From Physcomitrium patens (Eukaryota > Streptophyta > Bryopsida > Funariales > Funariaceae), in NCBI RefSeq assembly GCF_000002425.4, contig NC_037258.1, positions 124,001-188,000 on the forward strand: 64,000 nt of DNA, given 5' to 3'. Made by a program: the position numbers and the translations under genes. Shown here in pieces: positions 33,543 through 45,500 of this stretch. The stretch's first letter is position 1. Each line of letters begins with the position of its first letter. The notes below the pieces were generated by a model that did no database searches, was not told the DNA's origin, and saw only the letters and a program-made list of their open reading frames with translations.

Positions 33543-35967
33543 TCACTCCATCAACCCAGGTCTCTCTGTAGATTGCCGACTGCTCTCACTCGCCACCTCC
33601 ACGTCTCCTCCATCTTCCTGCACTTTGCGAAAAGCGGGCGCATCAGACCCTGCCTCTTCCAAAGCCTCCAGGTATTGCATTATCAATGGGTCGGTCCATG
33701 GACACCCAAATGGGGCCTCTGGCCCTGATATCCACCCCAAGTGGCCTCCGTATGGCGTTACCACCAGAAAGCAGTTCGGATTTGCCTGACAAAAGCGAGA
33801 AGATTCATTCTGGAGTCAGTCACAGTAGTTGAATCCTTTCTAAACTTTCCCTGATAATTGACAGCAGGATAGAAAATTTGAACTGAAATGAGACTTTGGT
33901 TAGAATCCAAAGAAAATAAAATGGAAGTATGTTAAATGATAATGAAGGCGTCATATGCTTTACCGCAATATCTGCTCGAGGGATACCTCGCTCTGGAGCG
34001 ATTGGATCCGTCCATGCCTATACAATTCAATTCTATGTGTTAGATACCAAACAAGTTGACTAGACAAACTCCTAGATGCAAGCCTTAACCCTACAAGTGT
34101 GACCACAAATGTTGCTTGACCTATTCCGCCTTATTAGGGTGGTCCATGCAGTGGACCTGGCAGCGAACATGTACCTGGATACACAAGAGAGGAACTTTGA
34201 CATCCTTAATCGACCGCGAGCTGCTTGCATCGAAGTAATAGTCATCTACCGATTTGTAACCAAATGACACTGCAATTCATCATCACCACGATTTAAAAAA
34301 ATAAAAATAAGTGTTGAATCAATCCCAAGACTCATAACAGAAGGTAATACTATAAACTGAGTCCATTGCTTGATAGTCTATAGATTTGAACAATCCTTTC
34401 ATGTCACACGCTTTGCCCACCTCTTGTCAAACCATCGTCAAACTCACGCACAGTTGTAGCTTTTTCAACGAGAGGGATATTGTAATCGCCGCCAATATCC
34501 TTAAACAGATGAGCGTGCCTGAATCTCACCCTCTTCTAGTCAGCATCGCGTGAATATGTGTAGTTGGGATAGTCAGTAAAGATTTGTCAACACTCAAATC
34601 CATCAGGCGATGCACTTACTTGGCAAAGATTCTTCGAAGTCCCCTGGCAAGGCTTTTATTGTAGATCTTGTTGAACCCTTTATGGAAATCCTCATTAGAT
34701 AACACCAAATTGAACGGATTGCAAAGTGAAACCGCCCCGGACAGCGGACACCTATCCCCCTCCTGAAAACGCAACCCAATTTCCACTTTTTCATTCTAAT
34801 GCTGCAGCTCAAATGACTATCTTGATTCATACTGCTGAAACAAATACAAGGATGATTGATTCAAAGGAAGCAAGCTAACCTGTCCGCAATATCGCACCAA
34901 AATATTTGCACCAAGAGACCACCCTGCAGCGTAGATTCGCAAGGATGGGAATAAGAAGGCGGCGTGCTTCACGACTTGGCGCAAATCTTCGGTAAATGAA
35001 CCGGAATAGAACTGAAACGAACAGAGCATTGTCTGTCAAAAAACTATTAAATTTTCTACCTAGCTACACATTTGACAAAAAAAAAAAAAAAAAAAAAAAA
35101 AGAGACATGAAATACGAACGCTTGCAGATTGAGGTAGAAAACCTGGGCAGTGGTGACGGGAGAATCTGCACAACCCCTACTGTTGAACACAACCACAGCC
35201 CAACCATGGTTTCGCGCGCGGCGTGTCATGTGCTGCACGTATGTGTCGTCGCTGCCGCCTGTCAAACCTGGCTGGTCACAGCCACCAACTGTGAGTTCCT
35301 CTTGGAGCAAAAGCTAACGAAATGGTGTTAATAGCTCAAAATTGATAAATGAGAATGATGGACAAGGTAAAGAGCAGACCAGAAGGATGAGAACCGCCTT
35401 GGGATTTTGAAGCTCGGGTTGAGGCCAGTCGAGTGCCACGGTGCCACCGTCAGCCATCCGTAAGCATTCTCGCCTGAAGGTGAACCCAGGCAAAGACCGA
35501 AAAAAGGCAGCAAATATAGTCTCGACATGACGATTGCTGAGGAACGGATACGGCTTGTAAGGCTTCTCTAGCTCGGTAAGTTTTGGAAGGAGCGAGGCAT
35601 TGAACGCTGCGCCTTCACCGATGATTTCAAGAGGTTTGCCCTGTGAGAAGTTCCCTCCCATGATCAATGCAAGGACACCCAAGCTGGCCGCTGCGGCCGA
35701 GGGCAACTCGCTAGCAGCTTGCGCTTTCACAGCTCGTTGAATTTGATTGGCAGGCTGAAATGCTACTGAGGAGGTTCGAATCTCCCTGCCACGGCCTGCG
35801 CTTGGTGAGCATCCTCCAGGAAACTTGCTCAATTTGGATTGAGCTCCGACGAAGAATCGAAGATCAGATCCAAAAGGCAACTGACTTACGTCCCGCTCCA
35901 CCAGTCCGAACGCCAGCCTTGCATCATGACAAGAGCCCAGGATTGGTGACACTCGTGCAGAGAGCAT
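33543..35967 (-). CDS. EMB8/YheT-type alpha/beta hydrolase
   Basis: Alpha/beta-hydrolase of the embryogenesis-associated EMB8 / YheT (ABHD1/3-like) family, possibly acting on lipid esters. Eight exons on the minus strand: 35380-35967, 35143-35271, 34880-35011, 34620-34762, 34421-34518, 34175-34269, 33964-34017 and 33543-33785. All have GT-AG borders and fitting phases, giving 493 residues. The start is the only in-frame ATG after an upstream stop. The first 100 or so residues are rich in Ser, Ala and Arg with few acids, resembling a plastid transit peptide. Family motifs follow: PYPFLSNRHVETIFAAFFRS, VLILLPGLTGGSDDTYV, FNSRGCADSPVTTAQ, GWSLGANIL (nucleophile Ser271), LCNPFNL, AWTDPIAPE (Asp399) and YGGHLGW (His428). 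The catalytic triad is complete and the gene looks intact. The actual substrate is unknown. Confidence 0.92.
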
Positions 35968-37017
35968 GAGGGAAGGAGACAAAGGAATTGCGCTGTGATT
36001 GAAGCGCAAATCCTCGCACCCTAACTGCCTTCAGGTTCTACAATTCCTTCGTGACGCCGCAAGTGAACACGAATAGCTAATTCGCCATGGCCCACATACA
36101 GGTCTGTGAAGAAATGAGTGGACTAGGAGGCATGGCTTCAGTAACATCAGCTATCTTCCTCCCCTGTTCACCTGGTCGCCTTCACCTTTCTCAGGTCAAT
36201 CTGCAGTTCACAGAATGCGTACGGTACATGGGAATCGGCATGTGAGCCTCAAGGTGTCGTCCCCTTTTCGTAACACTCCGAAGAAATGAAACTAGGAAGG
36301 TTTCGACACCGAAAATTTCAGATTCGAATGCGTTACTTGACAACTACGGCACGATAATACCACAAGCAAACCGAAGCACCTCAAATCTGCTTTCAACCAC
36401 AATTCTAACCAAGAGGCATTGGTTCAGCGATCAGCCCAGTGGAGGCCCAAGTTTCAATGAAATAGTGGTCTGAGGACAACAGACAAACCCAGTCTGACAA
36501 GTAAACAGGATGTTGAGTCTGAGAAGTACATTACAATGAACAGGAAAGGTCTCGTACGCTCGTGGCCTAAAATTTAACAAGCCACGTTTCCCTGGACAAT
36601 CTGCTCCCGTGCCAGGGTGCTTGGATCAAGTCCAACTTGCTTAAGGTTATTATTGCAGAAGTCGCATTTTTCTAATCTGGGTAAGGAATTCATCTGGGCA
36701 GGCCGAGAAGCTTGTGCATTATTGCGCAGAAATAGAGAAACCATGCGATTTTGGCATGCAGATAGCGTGAGATGCGCTTCATAATTTATATATTCAACAC
36801 CTTTTTCTGCTAAATTTTGTCCTACAGCAATTGTCTAGCTGTATCTCTCACCACTATCTTCAGCGGCAAGGAACTGTCTGCTCAATTGTCTTAAATTTCT
36901 GAGCACCGTACATGGAGCACGATTATACCTAGTTAATAAAAGATATACATATATATATTTTTATGAGTACTGCTACCTCTACGGAACATTCTACACGCCT
37001 TAGAAGAGCGACAGTAA
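35968..37017. other. Spacer upstream of the hydrolase gene
   Basis: Moderate GC, no recognised coding signal. It should hold the hydrolase promoter and the 3' untranslated part of the minus-strand gene that ends at 37018. A short TA-rich run lies at about 36945-36962. Confidence 0.55.
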
Positions 37018-38120
37018 CTAACTACTCGAGGGTTGAGCATTGGCAACCACTTTCGATGCCGATGTCGATGTTTTTCGAAGCTCCGTCAAGCGTTGGCACT
37101 CTTGTTGCAAATCAGCAAGCATCTCCCGCACAATCTTGTCTGAGACTCCTCTAATGTAGTTGCTGAGCGGCCATGGAGGCTTGATGGAAGGCTCGACCAC
37201 TTGTTGGAATGTGATCCACGATCCAAGAATGGGGTCGCTTCCAGGTTCGGTCTCCACCCCCACGCTTGTGGATACATTCTGGGATGCGGCCTCAGATGCC
37301 CTCATGGGCTCAATCTTCCATGATCCAGTAAATTTCTTCATAATACCTCCTTGCTTCGCCAGATCGAAAACTATCTGCAGGAAATCCCAACAGCATCCCA
37401 AATTCAAAAACAATTCCTATGCAATGAAGGTGATGACACACCAAAAACTGCAAGGCTTCTAATCGATAAAACCCTGGGCCTTGGGACTGAAAAATCTAAC
37501 AGCAAAGGTCAGCTGTTTCATAGTGTGAGTGAATAATACAGTTTTCTCTTGCCGCTTTTGTTCAATCATCACTCGTGTAGGGAAGGTCCCAGACAGGAAC
37601 AAAAATTTCCAACGCCCCAGCTGCTCCACCTCCACCACCTGCCTGTTTCCGTCGTCTTCCAATACCTTGCGGTATATGACTTCCTGTCCACAATCATGAA
37701 ACAAACACTTCATCAGACACTTTGATATTGACTACCACACTTCAGAGTAATGGCCGTCTCAGAAATGGACAATGCACTGAGGCAAATGAACTAGTCGAGC
37801 ACAAACTGGAGAGAGGGGGACGGCGTAAGAGTACAAACCTTGATATTCTTGAAGACTCGATGATTGTTGGGATCCGTAAGGATGTCATAGACTCCATCAG
37901 GCTCCAATGTAGTAGCAAATCGGCAATCGATTGTGCAGAAGGAGCCCTTAGGCTGAGTTACTTGCAGAAGAGGAGGTTCATAGAGCATTTCAGCCGGTTT
38001 CCATGCCTCGTCAGAATAAGCCGATTTGCCACCGTTTTCTACACCTTCAAGGACCTTCTCCTCTTTGTCATTCTTGCTTCTCACCCAGTTAAACTTCATG
38101 GACTTCTCCTCATGAGGCAT
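37018..38120 (-). CDS. START/polyketide-cyclase-fold protein (lipid transport superfamily)
   Basis: A plant protein of the polyketide cyclase/dehydrase and lipid-transport (SRPBCC/START-like) superfamily, expected to bind a hydrophobic ligand. Confident exons on the minus strand: 37839-38120, 37540-37683 and 37018-37374, with GT-AG introns of 155 and 165 bp and matching phases. Key segments are FCTIDCRFATTLEPDGVYDI, LTDPNNHRVFKNIK, EVIYRKVLEDDGNRQVVEVE, QLGRWKFLFLSGTFPTRVMI, and across the second intron EKT then IVFDLAKQGGIMKKFTGSWK. This layout is that of Arabidopsis coenzyme-Q-binding-like START proteins. The first in-frame ATG (38120) gives 260 residues. The true start may lie further up: an exon ending at 38384 could join an acceptor at 38138-38139 in phase (DPTG then GWIDRMPHE). 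The N terminus is therefore unsettled. Confidence 0.8.
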
Positions 38121-39501
38121 CCTGTCTATCCAACCACCTTCAACACCAAGTGTGACGACGCACAATGATAGCTGTGAACAGATATTCAGGGACACAATGT
38201 ACAGAGTTTTGAAACAATTATTGGATCATCCCTCCTTTTCAGGCAAACTTTTAATTACTTCACTATTAAGAAAGCAACTGATATTCAGTCAAACTGGCCA
38301 GAAATTCAACGCCGCTCCATCGCTTACATCGTAGTTTCAACTCATTCACCGAAACCCACAAACTCCTGGAAGCCGGTCCGTACCTGTAGGGTCCTTCGCC
38401 ACAAGCTTGTCATCTCCCAATCTAAGCTCTTTACCTCTTGCACTGCTCCTCAGCACTCCTGCTTGACATAAAAAAATCATTGTCAAACTAAGGGCCGCTT
38501 CAGCTCCTTCAAAATCCTCGTTACGAACAGGGCTCAAAACACAGCAAAAAAATAAAATAAATAAACCTTAAGAAATCCGCAGTGTCGTAAGACACTCAGA
38601 GTAGACTAGCCTACACCCAGCCGATTCAAGCTCTGACCATCTCCTACACGCAGCGTCCGCCTACAATTCCTGAAGACCATCACCCACTGGAGTGTGAAGC
38701 TGCAAGGGACTAAATCCATCAGGTACACACGTGCCAGAACAGGTGTACGCATCACAGAAAAGTACAGTAAAAGGTAGCGGAGACCACGGAGTAGGGAACT
38801 TGAACGAGGATGCTTAAGTCGACTTCGCTTGGCTTGGCTGGGATTGGCTCAGCGCACGCCGCGTAATGAAGCCGCTTTCATGACGTTGGAAGGCCATGGA
38901 GTGGTGGAAATGCCCTGCTGCACAGATTATTGGAACTGGGTGCACGACATGAGCCTTCGCCGACGGCGGCCTTCCCTTGCCTTGCCTTCCTTGCTTGCTT
39001 CTCGGCAGCAGGCTCCCCTCCTTCCTTCCCGCTCCTCATGCTGCCCTCCACCTCTTGCTTCCTATCCCCCCCCCCAGCTACATTCCCACCTTTCCCCGGA
39101 TAAATGGCAGGCTTGTCCCTGTCAAACATAAAATAGGAGTGGAAGCAAGAAGTTTGGAATGTGCCATTGTACAATTCTTTGGAAAACAATAAGGTTAGTG
39201 GGAGGAGAAATATATGCTTAATTTAAATAGAGAATGATGAATTGGATAGGTCAAAGAATTTTGTTGTTGTTGTTGTAAGTTGAATAGAAGGCAAATAAGT
39301 AGAAGGTGAAAGAGATAGAATTGGCATAATTATATTGAAAAAAAAATCTTTTATATTGCATATATTTGATTTATATTCTTCAAAATAGAAATAATATAAA
39401 TTTAGAAAAAATAAGAAAAAAAATATTAATACAAGGCTCTATTACTCAATATAAGTATTGTGGGACCACAATAGCTATAATTGCCATTTTACAAGATTAT
39501 A
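38121..39501. other. Possible first exon, promoter region and spacer
   Basis: A plausible upstream exon of the START gene lies at 38384 to about 38457 (minus; peptide VLRSSARGKELRLGDDKLVA). GC-rich to about 39150 with CTTGC-type low complexity at 38970-39010 and a C run at 39068-39077. After 39.2 kb the DNA turns AT-rich and leads into element F. No other gene recognised. Confidence 0.5.
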
Positions 39502-40031
39502 TGTAAAGGACATTAATTTCAAAGAACTAAAAGATCAATACACTCTTGCATTATTCAAAAAGATTAGAAAATTATTCAAAGATGATATAATATGAAATTA
39601 GAATGGCTATTGCCAAAGATAAAAAGACTAGAAAGTCTTGAAACAAGACTGAGGATTAGAAAGGTATTGACAAAAGTGAAAAAAAAGCTTCACACTTGCC
39701 TCTATATATACTATCTAACTATGAGTTACATGGCAATATTGTATATGACTTATGACATATATCCAACTTGCAAGACACATGTCTAACTTATAAGACAAGT
39801 TTTTTATGTATGTGCAACATAGTTAGCTTGTTCCATAAGCTACTAACATGTGCGATATGTTACTAATTTGTTGGCCAAGTTTCTAACCTACTAATCAACT
39901 ACAAATACTTATAAAGTTAATTATGCATCTATAAAGCTTTTAAAGAGCTTATCCACAAGATAATGTTAAATCTATCTACATTTATCTCCTATCCAATACT
40001 TATTTAAATAAATATATATATGTTTGTGATA
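39502..40031 (-). repeat. 3' LTR of chromovirus F
   Basis: TG start after TTATA, end GTGATA next to the 3' untranslated part. It aligns with the other family LTRs (for example 58625-59170). Confidence 0.75.
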
Positions 40032-42549
40032 TTATTCTTCATTCTAGAAATAAAGAGTGGCAATTATATGTTGAAAAAATTTAAGATGTAGCAAATTATA
40101 TTTGCTATATATTAAAATCTTTTTTTCTCTTTGAAGGTGGTTGATAGGTCTTCTCAATCATTGATATAGTCTTATACTAAAGCAAGACAACCACCCTATT
40201 ATTTAATCATTGTTGAAGTCTTCACAATTCTTTTTAAATTAATTATTTAGAATATCATTGGATGTAGTTCGAATGTTGAATAATATCATCAAGCATTGAA
40301 AGTCTCTTCCAAGGTTGTGATACCAAAGACATTGTATTTTACTATCTATTCAAAGAAGAACATGTTTTTGAGAATCTTCATCTCTTTTGTGACATCTTGA
40401 AGGTTGTGACAATTGTAATGTCTTCTTCCATAAGTCAGAAAATGATAGCTCTTGAGTTGAAATTGTTAGCTATTGATTCTTCATTTCTTTAGCACCACAA
40501 ATACATAGAAATTACAAATAAAGATAGAAAGTAGAATATAATCATTCTTCAATTGCATTGCTTTTGTATCAAATATTTGCTATTCTTCATCTTCATTTTG
40601 ATAGATGTCATTGATGAAAAGCATCAATCTTCTTTATTGCATTTGCAAGATTTTTGGCTAGCTCTAATATGCATTTATTAATATCATATCTGTGCCAATG
40701 AAAAAGATATTTTAACTTATTTCAGCACCATTTTGAATCAAAGACTTCTTCTATCTCAAATTCTTAATTATTATCTATTTTTATAAGAGGTAGTGCTATT
40801 TGTCTTTTTTCCAAGATATTTAATATCTTATATCACTGAAGAAGAGATATATGAAATACAAGATGGATTTTTATAGACTTTGATAGATGTAATTAATAAG
40901 TAATTATATTGATTTTTTTACTAATAAAAAATGGTTGAAGTCCATCTTAATCTAACTTATCACAAAGGAAGTTAGTCTTAATATTGTAATAAAATAATCA
41001 TACTTTGTTGCCAATATGAAATTGAGGTTGATTTTTATGATAGGCATTCATATTGAACTTTTGTCATTCTTAGGCTTCTTTTAGTTGTACCTTTATTGTT
41101 GTATGTAATTCAAATAAAAAAATTGTTTAATCTTTTCTTACAAGATTATCAAATTTTAAAAAATAAAAAATATTAAATTATGGATAGTAACCATAATTAG
41201 TAAAAAAAGATGTTTGTTGAATAGATGACTGTATTGTGATATTATAAGAGAACTTTATCAATGATAAAAGAGTTGTTTAATCATCTTATTGGTAGTTGAT
41301 GGTTTACTTCAAATATTACTTCAAAACTTAATTTATATACTCTATTTGTCTATTGGTTTGAAAATAAAAAATCAAAGATAGTTTCATATCCATCTATAGA
41401 ATCTTAAAAAAAATTCTATAATATTTTTTAAAAAATTGAATTTATCTATTTGATATAATATCTTTGGATATTCTAAAATAGTGATAGATGCTATCAAGTA
41501 AAAACTTACCTTTTTCTTCACTTGTGATAGATTTTATATATAGTAAAAAATATGCCATCTATGTAGAATAATCTATTATCATAAATATAGAATCATAATA
41601 ATCTAAGATTAGAAGATTTATGTTAAAATCTATAGAAATCAAAGACCATGGTTCTAAAATAGGTAGTAGCTAAAAAAGTACTTAAAGTCAATGTCAATGA
41701 GTTTTTTTTATATATATATATATATATATATCTTAAACAAACCTCACATAATTATACAAAGTCTTTAACTGCCTTTACATTTGAAGCCACCAAAAATCTT
41801 TAAATATTAGCTCTTAAATCTTATTATATCCAAAATATTTGATTGCTGAAAAGTTGTGATGAGCTTAAAGAATATATAATCATTCTTTACATTTTGGAAC
41901 ATATAATCATCCTTTAAAATAGATTAGATTATTCTTGAATTAAAATTTAAAAATATTATTAGTCTTAAAAGAATTATGCTTAATATCATGAATAAGAGAT
42001 TCAAAGGCATACTTGATTGAACTTGCTTGAAAAAGATTGAATCAATAGTCAATGTTATTTTTATTGCTTGAAGATGAAAATATTCAAGCTTCAAGAAAAT
42101 TATTCTTTATTGATGAAAAATTGCATCTCCTTCTTTAGATGTAAGATAAAAATTCCTAAAAATGATGTCTAATAAATTTTGTTATTTTTCAAGTCAATAA
42201 GTGATCTTGAAATCAAATCTTGATAAAAACATGCTTTGATAGGCTTAGCGGCTATTCAAAACACGCATTGCTATAAAATGCTCAAGGTTCTTATGATCTG
42301 TATATATGATAATTGGACTAAAAGTGACTATTAGATGATGTTTTTTTTCTTGAAATGAATCTACAATTACAAGAAGTTCTTTATTGTGGATTTCATAATT
42401 GAACTTGGCTATTGAAGATTTTTTCAAATAGAAAGCTATTAGGTAGAATTTGTCATTTGCTCCTATATATAACAACATTGTATTTATAATAAAATTTGAT
42501 GCCTTTGTTTCTATGAAAAATACCTTAGAAAATTCTACATATTGTATGT

Positions 42550-45500
42550 ATTAAAAGCTTATGATACACACTAACTATTTGGCATACATATATAAAATTT
42601 GTCTTGTAAGTTAAGACATGTGTCTTCTAAATTAAATATATGTTGGAGGTCCTATAAAATACCACCATATAGCTTTTAATTAGATAGTATATATGAGAGC
42701 AAGAGTGAAACTTTTTTTACTCTTATTAATTTGTTTCTAACTTATAGTTTAGTTTCAAGGATCTTTAGTCTTTTTTAGTCTTTTAGCAATAGCTATTTTA
42801 ATTTTTTTTGAATATATAAATTTATTTACTTCTATTTTATCATCTTTCTTTAAAAAAGTTTTTATTTTTTTACTTGCATTTATTTAGTTCTTAACCTTGA
42901 CATATTAACAAAAATATACTTATAATATTAGAGCTTTGTCTTCTTTTTTTTAAGAATGGATTTTTTTTTTTCTTAATAAGACATAGAAATATTAAGAATT
43001 ATAAATTTATTCTTTTTAAATTGATATTTTTCTTAGCATTTTCTTTATTTTCAATTCTTTTCTTTTATTTATCTTGAGTGATATTAAACATCTTTTTTTT
43101 ATTATTATCATGGCAAAGCTTTGTCAAAATGAAGGATGAAATGACATAAATACAAGAGAAATTGAAGGAGTTAATACTTATAATGCATCAACTCAATTTA
43201 CCACGACATAGAGCAACAAAATTGGCAAGAAGTGAAAATATAGAAATGATTGGAGTTGCTTCAACATCCATATCAAATCAAGTTACTTTTCTTATAGTAG
43301 AATACCATACAAATGTTAGAAAACCAAGAATTATCATTTTCAATAAATTTGATGGTATAAGAACAAAGTTTTAAGAATTCATCAATCAAGTACAAGTAGT
43401 AATTGAACTTCAACTCCAAAGCTATTCAATTCTAGAATCACATGCCAAGTTTATCAAAACAATTTTTTTAGATTTTATATTATTATAGTTTTTATCATTT
43501 TTTAAATAAAAAAATTAGATAATTTAGAGGCTTTTTAATGGAATTTTGATCTATGTATGAAAAACATGATATAATTTATATTGAAACCAAAAAGATCTCC
43601 ATTTTGTGATAAAGCAATTGATTTTTAATGTTATATACTTTATAACTTCAAAAACTTGCAATTAATATCAAATGAAATGATGCCATATTGATTAGCTAAT
43701 TTTCTATAGATTACAATATGGGATAAAAAAAAATTGATATTAAAATTATTTCATCTTTAAACATTGAGTCAAGTAATTGGCTTTGCTATGAAGTCTAATA
43801 AACAGTTATTTGAATTTTGATCTAAGAATTGCATAAATGAGCCTCAATATTTTATAATTTAATTACAATATCAATATCTTTTTAACACATATATTTAGAA
43901 GTAAAAGATATGCAAATTGATGTAGTATGTTTTAAATCTCTTATTAAATAAAAAAAAGATTCATCATTAATAAGAAGGATTGTGCTTGTATTATAGAGAA
44001 CCTAAGCACATTGATCAACATTACCTAAAATATAATGCAATGAAAAAATAAAGAATATGGGTTTCAAAGACAATAATATATCAAAAAAGAAATTTTTCTA
44101 CCTATAATAGAGATGATGCAATTGGAATCTTGTACAACATCTAGTGAAGGTCTCATTCTCTTTTTAAAATCTTCTCCTTGTTTCACAATAGATATTAGTT
44201 TAGGATATAAACATTATAAAGGCTCTATTTTATTAAATTTAAGAATTTTAATTAGTTTCTTAGATAAAAAATTTGTTAAAAGATAAAGCATACTCTTAAT
44301 AAAGAAAATTAAACTCCTTTATATAGAAGTCATAGATGGTTGTCAATTACTTTTTAGAGATATTATTGATGGAATCTTTCCTATAAAAGTAGCAACTAAT
44401 GATTATAGTATCTTTGTCATATTTAATATAGTTAGATCTCTCTCTAATGTAGTGATTTTAGCTTTATCATGGCTAAAAAACTATAACATTGAAATAAATT
44501 GAATTTCTTATAGTTTAGAATTTTTTTTAGAATATAATTAAAAGTCTTTTTAACTAAATAGAAAGTAAAAAATTTAATGCAATCAAATCTATATTTATAG
44601 ATATAAGAACTTTCTTGCATACTACAAAAAAAAATCACCTTGTGTTATTTATACTATACTTGTTTCTAATGATGGAAAGACTTCAAATAGCATTCTAAAT
44701 CAATATCAAGATTTTTAGGATATTTTTGAAAAAAAGAATGGAGATATTCTTTCAAAACATTGCTCCTTTGAATTCTTAATTGACCTTCAAAAGAGAACTT
44801 AACTACCATTTGGATCAAATTATATTTTATCACAAAATAAATTGGTTAAATTCAATGAATATATTAAAGAAAACTTGGTAAAGAATTTCATATGCCATTC
44901 CAAATCTCTAGTATGAACTTTACTCTTATTTTTGAAGAAAAAATATAGATCATTGCAAATGTATATTGATTATTGAAAATTCAATAAGATCATTATCAAA
45001 AATAGATATTTTCTAGCTTTGATATCAAGACTTCTTGATCAATTAAATCAAAAAAATATCTATATAAAAATATATCTATAAATAGTATATAATCTAATAT
45101 GTATTAAAAAAAGTAAAAAATAAAAGACTATGTTGAATCAGGTATAGACATTTTGAATACAATGTTATGCTTTATAGACTCCCAAATGTACCAAAAAAAT
45201 TTCAATATCTAATAAATGATGTCTTTTAAGAATTTTTGAATAATTTTATTAATTTTTATCTACATGACATCTTAATTTATTCTAAGAATACAAAAAAATA
45301 TGAACTTCATATTTGTCATGTATTACAAAAACTAAGAAATAATATTTGCTTTGGATACTATATTATTACAAATGAGAGAAAATGACAAACTTCATCTAGT
45401 AGTTTTTTATTTAAAAAAGTTTTAAGTAGCCAAGATCAACTACAAGATCCATGACAAAGAACTTCATGCAATTGTGGATTCATTTTAAGAATGGCACCAT

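Noticed and set aside
34996-35331. Plus-strand ORF of 111 codons
   Set aside because: Antisense shadow of exons 2-3 of the hydrolase gene, running through an intronic A run.
37722-38168. Plus-strand ORF of 148 codons
   Set aside because: Antisense to the first confident exon of the START gene. The minus strand carries the conserved motifs.
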